Source: Limosilactobacillus pulli (GTDB lineage Bacteria > Bacillota > Bacilli > Lactobacillales > Lactobacillaceae). Taken from it: DNA of 64,000 nucleotides. The stretch spans positions 21,087 through 85,086 of the forward strand of contig NZ_CANCWQ010000005.1 of NCBI RefSeq assembly GCF_947381555.1. Direction: 5' to 3'. Of the stretch, positions 18,097-26,639 are shown piece by piece (position 1 is the first letter of the stretch; each line of letters opens with the position of its first letter). Both the position numbers and the translations under genes were made by a program. The notes beneath the pieces were generated by a model. That model was not told where the DNA came from and made no database searches. It saw nothing but the letters and a program-made list of their open reading frames with translations.

Positions 18097-20736
18097 CTAT
18101 TCTTCCGTTTCAACGCCGGTACCATCGTAGCAGCGTTCCAGCAGTTCCTTAAGCTGGCTGACCAGTGGTTCAACTGGGTTAGCCGTCGTACATTGATCTT
18201 CATAAGCCAATACAGCCAATTGATCAACAACCTTGTCAAAGTCTTCACGCTTGACGCCATTAGCCTTCAAACTCAGCGTTACGCCACACTTGTGAGCCAG
18301 TTCGATGATCTTTTGAACGTAGGCTTCGACCAGCTCTTCAGTCGTGTTGCCCTTCAAGCCTAAGAAGCGAGCGATTTCGGCGTAATCCTTATCAGCACGG
18401 TAGTCTTCGTAATGTGGCCACATTGCCAGCTTGGTTGGGCGCTTAGCGTTGAAGCGGATAACCTGTGGCAGTGCAATCGCAATTACCAGACCATGAGGCA
18501 GATCAAAGGCACCACCCATCTTGTGGGCCAAAGAGTGCGTAATCCCTAAGAAAGCGTTGGCAAAGGCCAGACCTGCAATCGTGGAGCTGTCGTGCATCTT
18601 CTTGCGGGCCAGCTTATCACCCTTGACAGATGCCTCCAGATTTTCCATAACGCCCTTGATGGCTTCCAGCGACCAGCCACGCGTGTAGTCAGTTGCCATT
18701 ACGGAAACATACGATTCAGTAGCGTGTGTCAAAACATCCAGACCAGTCCATGCCGTCGTGTTGGCAGGCACGGATTCAACGAATTGCGAGTCAACGATAG
18801 CAATATCTGGCGTCAGAGCGTAATCAGCCAATGGGTACTTAACGTGCGTCTTAGAGTTGGTAATAACTGCAAATGGCGTAACTTCAGAACCCGTACCGGA
18901 AGTCGTAGGAATCCCGATGAATTGGGCCTTCTTTGGCCGACCGATCTTGTAGGCCCGCTTACGGATGTCAAGATACTTTTGACGAACCCCGTTCCAAGTC
19001 GTATCTGGGTGCTCATAGAACATCCACATTGCCTTGGCAGCGTCCATTGGTGAACCACCACCCAGTGCGATAATCGTATCAGGCTGGAAGTCATTCATCC
19101 AAGCTACACCCTTGTCAACCGTATCCGTCGATGGGTCTGGTTCAATATCAGAGAAGATCTCGTATTGAACCCGATTGTTACGCAGCCGCAGCTGGTCAAT
19201 AACCCGTTGAATGTAGCCACGCTTGATCATGCCGGGACCGGTAACGATAAATGCCTTGTTGATGTTTGGAATTTCTTTAAGGTACTTCAGTGAGTTCCGT
19301 TGGAAGTATACCTTTGGCGGAATCTGTACCCATTGTGGATTTTCACGACGCATAGCAACCTTCTTAATGTTCAGCAGATCCCAGTCAGAAACGTTGTGTG
19401 AGATCGAGTTACTGCCGTATGAACCCGTCCCCAGCGTAAATGATGGCGTCATGTTGTTGTAGACGTTACCAATACCGCCCAGACCAGATGGTGAGTTGAC
19501 GATGATCCGAGAAGCCTTCATCTTCAACGAGTATTCCTTAATCAGTTCATCATCATTAGTGTGAATAGCGGCCGTGTGACCTTCACCACCATATGCCAGC
19601 AGCTCGCTGCAGATACGGAAAGCATCTTCACGATCCTTGGCACGGTACATCGTCAACACTGGTGAAAGTTTTTCAGCAGACAATGGATACTTAGGACCAA
19701 CGCCATCCAATTCGGCAATCAGGACCTTAGTGTTAGCCGGAACGTTCTTCAAGTCACACATTTCGGCAATATCATTGGCAGAACGACCAGCAATTGGGCC
19801 ACGGACCTGGTGACGATCTGGGTCAATAAAGCCGTTGGTAAAGGTTGGAATTTCGCTTGGCTTCAAGAAGTAGCAGTTCCACTTCTTGAATGCTTCCTTA
19901 ACCTGGTCGTAGATTTCGTCATCGACAACAACCGAGTTTTCAGTAGCACAGATCATACCGTTATCGAAAGTCTTTGAAAGGACGATGTCGTAGATCGAAC
20001 GATCAATATTGGCGCTCTTTTCAATGTAGGCCGGACCGTTACCAGGACCGACACCCAGTGCAGGATTACCAGAACTGTAAGCTGCCTTAACCAGGCCAGG
20101 GCCACCAGTAGCCAGAATCGTAGCAATGCGTGGATTCTGCAGCAATGCCGTTGTATTTTCACGACTGCATTGTGGAATCCATTGAATAACGTCCTTTGGT
20201 GCACCGGCAGCTTCAGCAGCAGCTTCCAGAATCTGACCAGTCTTTACACATGACTTGAAGGCTTGTGGGTGGAACGAGAAGATGATTGTGTTCCGCGTCT
20301 TCAAGGCAACGATTGACTTGAAAATTACCGTTGACGTTGGGTTGGTAACCGGTACGACCCCAGCAATTACCCCCAGCGGATCAGCAATCGTAATCATTTG
20401 GTTTTCATCATCTTCATCAATGATCCCAACCGTCTTGTCGTTGCGAATGTTGTTCCAGATGTATTCACTGGCGTAGATGTTCTTGATGGCCTTGTCTTCA
20501 GCAACCCCACGGCCGGTTTCGTTAGCGGCAGAAACCGCCAGATCCATGTGGTGTTCCTCAGCAGCCAGCGCCAGGTTTTGACAGATCTTGTCGACTTGTT
20601 CCTGGCTAAATGTGCGTAATTGATCAAGTGCCTTTTCACTCTTGTCAATCAATCCATTAATCAGTTCTTCAGCAGTTTGTTCCTTGTCTTTAGGCTTTTC
20701 AGTGGCCTTAACAGTGGCTTTGGCTTTAACTGTCAT
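18097..20736 (-). CDS. adhE: Bifunctional acetaldehyde-CoA/alcohol dehydrogenase
   Basis: Reduces acetyl-CoA to acetaldehyde and then ethanol, regenerating NAD+ in heterofermentation. 879 residues. The N-terminal aldehyde dehydrogenase half has the Cys in NGMICATENSVV. The C-terminal iron-dependent alcohol dehydrogenase half has GGGSPMDAAK, GLDVLTHATESYVS and metal ligands in HKMGGAFDLPHGLV. An alanine/lysine-rich N-terminal extension (MTVKAKATVKATEKPKDKEQ) precedes the conserved start. It has its own promoter with Rex-like and CcpA-like sites. Confidence 0.97.
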   Translation of the reverse strand: MTVKAKATVKATEKPKDKEQTAEELINGLIDKSEKALDQLRTFSQEQVDKICQNLALAAEEHHMDLAVSAANETGRGVAEDKAIKNIYASEYIWNNIRNDKTVGIIDEDDENQMITIADPLGVIAGVVPVTNPTSTVIFKSIVALKTRNTIIFSFHPQAFKSCVKTGQILEAAAEAAGAPKDVIQWIPQCSRENTTALLQNPRIATILATGGPGLVKAAYSSGNPALGVGPGNGPAYIEKSANIDRSIYDIVLSKTFDNGMICATENSVVVDDEIYDQVKEAFKKWNCYFLKPSEIPTFTNGFIDPDRHQVRGPIAGRSANDIAEMCDLKNVPANTKVLIAELDGVGPKYPLSAEKLSPVLTMYRAKDREDAFRICSELLAYGGEGHTAAIHTNDDELIKEYSLKMKASRIIVNSPSGLGGIGNVYNNMTPSFTLGTGSYGSNSISHNVSDWDLLNIKKVAMRRENPQWVQIPPKVYFQRNSLKYLKEIPNINKAFIVTGPGMIKRGYIQRVIDQLRLRNNRVQYEIFSDIEPDPSTDTVDKGVAWMNDFQPDTIIALGGGSPMDAAKAMWMFYEHPDTTWNGVRQKYLDIRKRAYKIGRPKKAQFIGIPTTSGTGSEVTPFAVITNSKTHVKYPLADYALTPDIAIVDSQFVESVPANTTAWTGLDVLTHATESYVSVMATDYTRGWSLEAIKGVMENLEASVKGDKLARKKMHDSSTIAGLAFANAFLGITHSLAHKMGGAFDLPHGLVIAIALPQVIRFNAKRPTKLAMWPHYEDYRADKDYAEIARFLGLKGNTTEELVEAYVQKIIELAHKCGVTLSLKANGVKREDFDKVVDQLAVLAYEDQCTTANPVEPLVSQLKELLERCYDGTGVETEE

Positions 20737-20798
20737 TGCACTTACTCCTTCTCAGTTAATTACTTTTCAACAACTTTGTTATCCTTTGAACAATTATT

Positions 20799-20826
20799 AC
20801 TATACTCTTTTTCTCGGATTTGTAAA
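20799..20826 (-). promoter_or_regulatory. Promoter of adhE
   Basis: Minus strand: TTTACA (20826-20821), 16-bp spacer, TATAGT (20804-20799), about 63 bases before the ATG. Confidence 0.75.
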
Positions 20827-20832
20827 CACTTT

Positions 20833-20876
20833 TTGTGAAATTAATAACAATCACTGGATTTTGGAAAGCGATTACA
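20833..20876. promoter_or_regulatory. Rex-like operator and weak cre upstream of adhE
   Basis: TTGTGAAATTAATAACAA (20833-20850) matches 15 or so of 18 positions of the Rex palindrome TTGTGAAWWWWTTCACAA and sits just upstream of the -35. GGAAAGCGATTACA (20863-20876) resembles the CcpA cre with two or three mismatches. Rex would relieve repression at high NADH/NAD+. Confidence 0.55.
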
Positions 20877-20988
20877 ACGTGATCTCTTCAAGCCTTGTAG
20901 CAGTAAGAAAAAGTTTTGATTATTTTTAAAAGCAGTTCGTTGTTTCCTACTTTCATCGTCCTTTATTCAGCGTTTATTGTATTCTGAT

Positions 20989-21924
20989 TCACAGATTTAA
21001 ACCACTAAATTTTTGTAAGCAAAAGTCTCTAATCAGTTTCTTGCCAAGTCCGTTCATCACAAAGATGATCAATGCCGTCAGAAAAAACGAGAACGTAACG
21101 TCAGAGAAGAAATGGGCTCCTACAATTACACGGCTCAGTCCGATCAAGACACCATAGATGATCCCACCAATAAAGAATCCCTTGCGCTTGACTTTGGAGA
21201 CGAACCACGAGAAAACGATACATAGCGTTGCTGCCATCGTATGTCCTGATGGAAACAACTTATGACCATTAACGCCATTAATCGTCAGCCAGTTGGTAAA
21301 CTCATGATTACCAGCCGTCAGTTCATAAGGGCGATAGTGTCCCCACAGTTCCTTTAAGGTCAGATTAACTTCCAGAGCAAACCAGACCGTAAAGGATACC
21401 AGTACAGCAATCTGCATATAGCGCGTCAGTTGGCCTTGCGTCTTATTCTTCAACCACCATTGCGCCAGCAGCGTAAAGGCAGCAAAAAACAATATCCAGA
21501 CGGTGATGATTATCGATTCTGAAAAGCCACCCGTTGCCGAGTCGCTGTTGGCCATTGCAATCGCCGTACCATTTTTGAGATTAGTATGAGCTGAATAAAG
21601 ATAGTCCAAGAACTCATTAACGTATTGCTTGTTTTGCTAAAGTGACAATGTCAGCCCACCGACAAACAATGGTACTGCCATCAATTTTTCAAAACCGCCC
21701 CACCAAGCATAAGTCATCGCAATTTGGCCGCATAAGGCAAAAATCAGATAAACTGGAAATTCCCCGAACGTCTGGCAGATGATGCCGACCCAGCTGTGAT
21801 AGTTGATTAATGTATTGCTGATGGCTAAATCGCCAAAATAGGCAATCGCTAATAAAATAATGCAGATAATTGCTGAAATGCCAAACAGTTTCTTTTGATT
21901 TTCTTTACAAAGAAATTAATCCAT
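20989..21924 (-). pseudogene. PAP2-family phosphatase broken by in-frame stops
   Basis: The C-terminal 206 residues carry the phosphatase signature: KELWGHYRPY, HKLFPSGHT and SRVIVGAHFFSD. Reading upstream in the same frame gives TLSL, then TAG (21639-21637), then QNKQYVNEFLDYLYSAH, so a nonsense codon separates this part from about 88 further in-frame codons (ENQKKLFGISAIICIILL...). Near the expected start, ATG GAT is followed by TAA (about 21918-21916). No frameshift is needed; two stop codons inactivate it. No good ribosome binding site is seen. A second, intact PAP2 gene exists at 33974-34582. Confidence 0.75.
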
Positions 21925-21948
21925 AAAAACATCAATATTTACATATAC

Positions 21949-21984
21949 AAAAAGACGACCGCTAACAGCGATCGTCTTTTTGTT
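21949..21984 (-). terminator. Terminator of rplJL
   Basis: AAAAAGACGATCGCTG...CGGTCGTCTTTTT on the minus strand; strong stem and T run, just after rplL. Confidence 0.85.
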
Positions 21985-21997
21985 ATTTAAGCTGAGA

Positions 21998-22363
21998 CTA
22001 CTTAAGGGTAACAGTAGCACCTGCGGCTTCAAGCTTTTCCTTGATGTCGTTGGCTTCGTCTTCCTTAACGTCTTCCTTGACAGCGGATGGTGCGTTGTCA
22101 ACCAGGTCCTTAGCGTCCTTCAGACCCAGACCAGTAATGTCCTTAACAGCCTTGATGACCTTAACCTTTGCAGAACCTGCAGAAGTCAGTTCAACAGTGA
22201 AGCTGTCCTTAGCAGCAGCGTCGCCACCGGCAGCACCGGCAACAGCAACTGGAGCAGCTGCAGAAACGTCGAATTCTTCTTCGATAGCCTTAACCAGGTC
22301 GTTAAGGTCAGAGATTGATGCTTCCTTCAGAGAAGCAATGATAGCATCCTTATCAAAAGCCAT
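21998..22363 (-). CDS. rplL: Ribosomal protein bL12 (L7/L12)
   Basis: Stalk protein that recruits translation factors. The 121 residues have the N-terminal dimerisation helix, an Ala/Gly-rich hinge (AAAPVAVAGAAGGDAAA) and the C-terminal factor-binding domain (KVIKAVKDITGLGLKDAKDLVDNAP). It follows rplJ by about 74 bp. Confidence 0.98.
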   Translation of the reverse strand: MAFDKDAIIASLKEASISDLNDLVKAIEEEFDVSAAAPVAVAGAAGGDAAAKDSFTVELTSAGSAKVKVIKAVKDITGLGLKDAKDLVDNAPSAVKEDVKEDEANDIKEKLEAAGATVTLK

Positions 22364-22437
22364 GTTAATTTTCCTCCAATATTTCGGTTTATGCGCTCAG
22401 GCGCAGATTTTTAAAATTAGCGGGTACGCTATAAAGC

Positions 22438-22944
22438 TTAGGCAGCTTCTTCTTCGCTCTTCTTGTCGGCAACAGCCTTGACTGCACGGGCAATCTTCCG
22501 CATTGGATCTTGCAGAGCACTTGCCAACATGGACAGCAGGTCTTCGCGACTTGGCATCGTAGCGTATTCGTTGATCTTGTCGAGGGTTTGAACCTTCTTT
22601 TCGATGAAGCCACCCTTGATTTCCAGAGCTTCGTGGTCGTCAGCAAACTTCTTCAGAATCTTTGCTGGGGCAATAGCATCTTCGTCTGAGAATGCTACGG
22701 CCGTTGGGCCAACGAACGTGCTCTTCAGATCTTCGTAGTCCGTACCTTCAACGGCACGTTCCAGAATCTTGTTCTTGATAACCATCATCTTGATGCCTGC
22801 ATCACGCAGCTGCTTACGCAGATCCGTAACTTCAGCAACCGTCAGACCACGGTAGTCAACAACAATGGCCGTTTCAGCGTTCGTCAGCATTTCATTGACG
22901 TTCTTAACTACTTCAGCCTTCTTAGCAATCGTTGCTTCGCTCAT
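22438..22944 (-). CDS. rplJ: Ribosomal protein uL10
   Basis: Stalk base protein. 168 residues starting MSEATIAKKAEVVKNV. A longer open frame extends 33 codons upstream, but that part is the L10 leader RNA; AGGAGGTGAAATTC lies directly before the ATG at 22944. Conserved VVDYRGLTVAEVTDLRKQLR follows. Confidence 0.98.
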   Translation of the reverse strand: MSEATIAKKAEVVKNVNEMLTNAETAIVVDYRGLTVAEVTDLRKQLRDAGIKMMVIKNKILERAVEGTDYEDLKSTFVGPTAVAFSDEDAIAPAKILKKFADDHEALEIKGGFIEKKVQTLDKINEYATMPSREDLLSMLASALQDPMRKIARAVKAVADKKSEEEAA

Positions 22945-22969
22945 GAATTTCACCTCCTGCGATGTATTT

Positions 22970-23095
22970 TGATCGGATTTAAAAAAATCCCTATGACCGG
23001 CAGACATAGAGAAGGAACATTTCATTTCTTCCTCGGCAGGCATTCATTAAGGCTTACGCCACCTGAGTCTTAGGCAGAGTCATATTTAATCAACT
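22970..23095 (-). promoter_or_regulatory. L10 leader (autoregulatory ribosomal-protein leader)
   Basis: The minus strand holds ACTCTGCCTAAGACTCAGGTG, then CTTAATGAATGCCTGCCGAGG, characteristic of the Firmicute L10 leader upstream of rplJL. By family knowledge the L10-L12 complex binds here and represses the operon. The sequence is located between the promoter at 23101-23129 and the rplJ ribosome binding site. Confidence 0.85.
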
Positions 23096-23100
23096 TTGCC

Positions 23101-23129
23101 AGTATAACAGGATTGAGCCGAGATTGCAA
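23101..23129 (-). promoter_or_regulatory. Promoter of rplJL
   Basis: Minus strand: TTGCAA (23129-23124), 17-bp spacer, TATACT (23106-23101). Confidence 0.85.
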
Positions 23130-23164
23130 GGATGTTTTTTGAATTTATTTTCATTGATAATTTG

Positions 23165-23193
23165 TTGCGTTTAATTTTTTCTCATGTTATTGT
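23165..23193 (+). promoter_or_regulatory. Candidate promoter of the serine leader and permease
   Basis: TTGCGT (23165-23170), 17-bp spacer, TATTGT (23188-23193); about 40 bases before the leader-peptide ATG. Confidence 0.5.
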
Positions 23194-23233
23194 AAGAATC
23201 GTAAAATTTTCCAGCGTCTGGAGGAGCGATTTA

Positions 23234-23287
23234 ATGACTCTGCATTATTTCAAACTTCATCAATCTTCATCCTCAGCTTCAATCTGA
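23234..23287 (+). CDS. Candidate serine-rich leader peptide (17 aa)
   Basis: A very short frame reads MTLHYFKLHQSSSSASI, then TGA. GGAGGAGCG lies 5-7 bases before its ATG, as good as any gene start here. Five of its last seven residues are serine, encoded by TCT, TCA, TCC, TCA and TCA. The serine codons lie in the 5' arm of a hairpin (ATCCTCA...TGAGGAT), and a terminator follows. This is the arrangement of a ribosome-mediated attenuator leader. Being so short, coding status is inferred from context rather than from homology. Confidence 0.6.
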   Translation: MTLHYFKLHQSSSSASI

Positions 23288-23330
23288 AAGCAGTTGAGGA
23301 TCTTTGACGCGCTCAAATTACCAGCGACAC

Positions 23331-23386
23331 CGAGCATGCCCGACTGCTTTTGAACCTTCTTGGCAGTTGGACGGCTCGGTTTTTTG
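23331..23386 (+). terminator. Attenuator terminator before the amino-acid permease
   Basis: ACCGAGC pairs with GCTCGGT, with an inner GACTGC/GCAGT stem, then T6. It ends about 15 bases before the permease ribosome binding site, so it can only act on the permease transcript. GCGCTC at about 23308-23313 can instead pair with GAGCATGC in the terminator's 5' arm, a possible antiterminator. Confidence 0.75.
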
Positions 23387-23413
23387 TTGGACTAATGAAT
23401 GGAGGAAATTCCT

Positions 23414-24742
23414 ATGAAAAAACAGCCGCAAACAGAGCTTAAACGCTCGTTAGGCTTCGGTTCGGCGCTTTCAATCGTAATTGGTACCATCATCGGCTCC
23501 GGTATCTTTTTTAAGCAAGGTTCAGTCCTGGACAGTGCAGGATCTTCAACCATGGCCATTCTCGCCTGGGTTCTGGGTGGTATCATCACGCTGACGGCTG
23601 GCTTGACGATTGCTGAGATTGGCTCACAAATGCCATATACCGGTGGTCTGTATGTCTATATCGAAAACCTTTATGGACGCATTTGGGGCTTTTTAGCTGG
23701 CTGGATGCAGATCATTGTCTATGGTCCCGCAATTATTGCCTCAGTTGCCGGCTTTATGAGCATTCTGATGGCCAACCTTTTTGGGCTTAGTGCTGCTTGG
23801 CGCATTCCGTTGGCTGTAATCACAATCCTAGTCATTGGTGCCATGAACATGCTGGAAAATCGCGTTGGTGCAGTATTTTCCGTGATCACTACGATTGGAA
23901 AAATGGTGCCAATTGCCGCTATTATCATCTTTGGTCTATTCTGGGGCCATCAAGATGCCTTTGGCCAAACGCTCAGTCAGGTTCATCAATCGGCCGGAAA
24001 TTTTGGTGTTGCTATCTTAGCAACCTTGTTCGGTTATGATGGCTGGATTTTGATTGCCAACTTGGGCGGTGAGATGAAAAATCCCCAAAAACTGCTGCCA
24101 AAAGCGATCATCCTGGGAATCAGTGCGGTTTTGCTAATCTATACTTTGATTACAATTGGCGTTTTACGCTTTTTGCCAGTTCAAACGATTCATCGGCTCG
24201 GCGAAAATACCACTGCCTATCTTGCCGTCAAAGCTTTCGGTACGATTGGCGGCAAGCTCTTATCTGCCGGTATCATTATTTCAATGATGGGAACGATCAA
24301 TGGTAAGATGCTGACGTTTCCAAGAATCGTCTATGCAATGGCCAAACGACGTGATATTCCATTTTCACGTACGCTTTCCTATCTAACGCCAAAAGGTAAG
24401 TCGCCGGTAGCGGCAACTTTGTTTATCATTATTTTGGCTACAATCATGATGATGTTCTTTGATCCAGATCATTTATCCGATTTGTGCGTCTTCACCGTTT
24501 ATTGTTTTTACATTCTGGCGTTCTTTGGTATCTTTATTCTGCGCAAAACCAATGAAGCACCACGACCATTTTCCACCCCACTTTACCCATGGATTCCGAT
24601 TATTGCCATTGCTGGTGGCATCTTCGTTTTGGTCAGCGAAATTATCAATGATCCGGCCGGCGTAATGCTTTTTGCCGGTGTCGTGATTATCGGCTTACCA
24701 GTCTTTTGGATCGTCAAAAAGCTCGACCAGCCAGCAAAATAG
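23414..24742 (+). CDS. APC-family amino acid permease, SteT-like (Ser/Thr or LAT type)
   Basis: 442 residues with about 12 membrane segments. The APC signature GSALSIVIGTIIGSGIFFKQGSVL lies at the N-terminus. The sequence resembles the SteT/YkbA group of Ser/Thr exchangers; substrate is inferred, partly from the serine-codon leader upstream. The ATG at 23414 is chosen because GGAGG lies 8 bases upstream; an ATG five codons earlier contains that site. Monocistronic, ended by a bidirectional terminator. Confidence 0.85.
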   Translation: MKKQPQTELKRSLGFGSALSIVIGTIIGSGIFFKQGSVLDSAGSSTMAILAWVLGGIITLTAGLTIAEIGSQMPYTGGLYVYIENLYGRIWGFLAGWMQIIVYGPAIIASVAGFMSILMANLFGLSAAWRIPLAVITILVIGAMNMLENRVGAVFSVITTIGKMVPIAAIIIFGLFWGHQDAFGQTLSQVHQSAGNFGVAILATLFGYDGWILIANLGGEMKNPQKLLPKAIILGISAVLLIYTLITIGVLRFLPVQTIHRLGENTTAYLAVKAFGTIGGKLLSAGIIISMMGTINGKMLTFPRIVYAMAKRRDIPFSRTLSYLTPKGKSPVAATLFIIILATIMMMFFDPDHLSDLCVFTVYCFYILAFFGIFILRKTNEAPRPFSTPLYPWIPIIAIAGGIFVLVSEIINDPAGVMLFAGVVIIGLPVFWIVKKLDQPAK

Positions 24743-24755
24743 TTTACGACATAAC

Positions 24756-24797
24756 AAAAGAAGCGACCGTGTTTTGATTTCACGATCGCTTCTTTGT
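24756..24797. terminator. Bidirectional terminator between permease and repeat array
   Basis: AAAAGAAGCGACCGTG...CACGATCGCTTCTTT; T runs on both strands, so it can serve the plus-strand permease and the minus-strand array transcript. Confidence 0.85.
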
Positions 24798-24936
24798 TTC
24801 AATTTCTTTTATTATATTGATTTTTATTAATTTATCGATTTGCCAGCCATCTTGCGTTGTTCAAATTATGGTGGTTTATACATAAGATCGCCCCATTTTA
24901 AATGGTCATCAGCGCCAAATATTGAACCTGACTAAC

Positions 24937-25285
24937 TAAATTCACTGCCCATCGGTATCAGCTCCATTCATTTGACCATGCGACGAAACTATTTTGTTAC
25001 TGCGCGAATCATCTTAACCATTAGGCACCACCTCAGATCTCCATCCAAAGCGTCTAGTTAAATTCACTGCCCATCGGTATCAGCCCCATTCATTTGACCA
25101 TGCGACGAAGCTATTTTATTACTGCGCGAATCATCTTAACCATTAGGCACCACCTCAGATCTCCATCCAAAGCGTCTAGTTAAATTCACTGCCCATCGGT
25201 ATCAGCCCCATTCATTTGACCATGCAACGAAGCTATTTTATTACTGCGCGAATCATCTTAATCATTAGGCATCACCTCGTTTGGT
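24937..25285 (-). repeat. Three tandem 122-bp repeats, each with a small RBS and micro-ORF
   Basis: Units start at 24937, 25059 and 25181 with a 122-bp period; the third is about 105 bp long. They differ at only a few bases. On the minus strand each contains GAGGTG(G/A)TGCCTA followed by ATG and a ten-codon frame, MVKMIRAVTK, MVKMIRAVIK and MIKMIRAVIK from left to right, ending TAG. A second frame, MNGADTDGQ, is also kept, with a synonymous GGA/GGG change in the first unit. The 122-bp period is not a multiple of three, so this is not one long gene. A promoter and cre precede the array. Confidence 0.85.
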
Positions 25286-25297
25286 TCTTACCTTTGC

Positions 25298-25334
25298 TAC
25301 ATCTATATTATAGCACGATTTGTTAGCGCTTACA
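25298..25334 (-). promoter_or_regulatory. Promoter with perfect cre, driving the tandem array
   Basis: On the minus strand TGTAAGCGCTAACA (25334-25321) fits the CcpA cre consensus WTGNAANCGNWNNCA completely. It overlaps the -35 region (TGTAAG), and TATAAT follows after 16 bases at about 25312-25307. The first repeat unit begins about 25 bases downstream. It suggests carbon-catabolite control of the array transcript. Confidence 0.75.
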
Positions 25335-25345
25335 TATTTTTAAAT

Positions 25346-25372
25346 AAAAAAACCATCAAAATTAATTGATGG
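25346..25372 (-). terminator. Terminator of rplKA
   Basis: CCATCAATTAATTTTGATGG then T7 on the minus strand, just after rplA. Confidence 0.85.
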
Positions 25373-25397
25373 CTTTGATCGATCTCAAGCTGACAGC

Positions 25398-26090
25398 TTA
25401 GAAGCTTGCCAGGTCAATCGTTACGCTAGGACCAAAAGTCGAAGCTACAGAAACGTGCTTGATGTAAGCACCACGAACGGCGGCTGGACGAAGCTTAACG
25501 ATCGTTTCTTCGATCGTCTTCAGGTTTTCAACCAGCTTGTCCGTGTCAAAGGATGCCTTACCGAATGGAACGGCAACGTTGCCGTCACGGTCAGTCCGGT
25601 AGGTAACCTTACCGGCCTTAGATTCAGAAACGGCCTTGGCTACATCCATCGTAACCGTACCCGTCTTAGGGTTTGGCATCAAGCCCTTAGGACCCAATAC
25701 ACGACCCAGACGACCAACCAGTGGCATCATGTCAGGCGTTGCAATGGCAACGTCAAAGTCCAGCCAGCCATCTTGAATCTTGTCAACCAGGTCTTGGTCG
25801 CCAACGAAGTCTGCACCAGCAGCTTCGGCTTCCTTGGCCTTTTCACCCTTAGCAAACACAACAACGGTTTGGTCTTTACCAGTACCGTTTGGCAGCACAA
25901 CGGCACCACGCAATTGTTGGTCCGCTTGCTTCGTGTCTACGTTTAAGTTAAATGCAACTTCGAGGGTTGAGTCGAAGTTTGCAAAGTCAATGTCTTTTAC
26001 TAATTGTACCGCGTCGCTGACAGCGTATTCCTTCTTGGAATCAACCTTCTTCAGGGCGTCTTGATACTTCTTACCGCGATGTTTAGCCAT
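25398..26090 (-). CDS. rplA: Ribosomal protein uL1
   Basis: 230 residues, full length. MAKHRGKKYQDALKKVDSKKEY start and the signature PNPKTGTVTMDVAKAVSESKAG. Forms the L1 stalk and, by family knowledge, represses the rplKA messenger. Confidence 0.98.
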   Translation of the reverse strand: MAKHRGKKYQDALKKVDSKKEYAVSDAVQLVKDIDFANFDSTLEVAFNLNVDTKQADQQLRGAVVLPNGTGKDQTVVVFAKGEKAKEAEAAGADFVGDQDLVDKIQDGWLDFDVAIATPDMMPLVGRLGRVLGPKGLMPNPKTGTVTMDVAKAVSESKAGKVTYRTDRDGNVAVPFGKASFDTDKLVENLKTIEETIVKLRPAAVRGAYIKHVSVASTFGPSVTIDLASF

Positions 26091-26184
26091 GTTGATGTTT
26101 TCCTCCTTGCAAATGTGGTCTAACGGAGTGTATACCTCCCACTAGGACTGTTCACTTTCATGAATCAGCCCGGTACGAGAAAGC

Positions 26185-26610
26185 TTAGCCTTCAACGACG
26201 AAGCCCATGCTCCGTGCCGTACCTTCGATCATGCGCATCGCTGCTTCAACGTCAGCGGCGTTAAGATCTTGCATCTTAGTTTCGGCGATTTGCTTAACTT
26301 GATCCTTGGTTACAGTAGCAACCTTCTTCGTGTTAGGTTCACCGGAACCGTGTTCAACACCAGCAGCCTTCTTCAGCAGTACTGCAGCAGGTGGCGTCTT
26401 CGTAATGAATTCGAACGAACGGTCTTCGTACACCGTGATAACAACAGGGATAATCATACCCTTTTGATCAGCAGTCCGTGCGTTGAACTCCTTAGTGAAG
26501 CCCATGATGTTAATACCTGCCTGACCAAGTGCAGGACCCACTGGAGGAGCCGGCGTAGCGGCACCTGCAGGGATTTGCAACTTGACAATGTTAGCTACTT
26601 TTTTTGCCAC
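26185..26610 (-). CDS. rplK: Ribosomal protein uL11
   Basis: 141 residues beginning (V)AKKVANIVKLQIPAG, then PAPPVGPALGQAGINIMGF. Starts at GTG 26610, 9 bases after GGAGG; the longer frame upstream is leader sequence. Binds the GTPase-associated region of 23S rRNA. Followed by rplA after 94 bp. Confidence 0.98.
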   Translation of the reverse strand: MAKKVANIVKLQIPAGAATPAPPVGPALGQAGINIMGFTKEFNARTADQKGMIIPVVITVYEDRSFEFITKTPPAAVLLKKAAGVEHGSGEPNTKKVATVTKDQVKQIAETKMQDLNAADVEAAMRMIEGTARSMGFVVEG

Positions 26611-26639
26611 GAGACAAAACCTCCTTAGTCCGTGTTGTG

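Noticed and set aside
22945..23043. 33-codon N-terminal extension of rplJ
   Set aside because: It covers the L10 leader RNA, and the AGGAGG lies at the inner ATG.
24937..25285. CRISPR array
   Set aside because: Units are 122 bp and nearly identical throughout, with no short repeat/unique spacer alternation and no cas genes.
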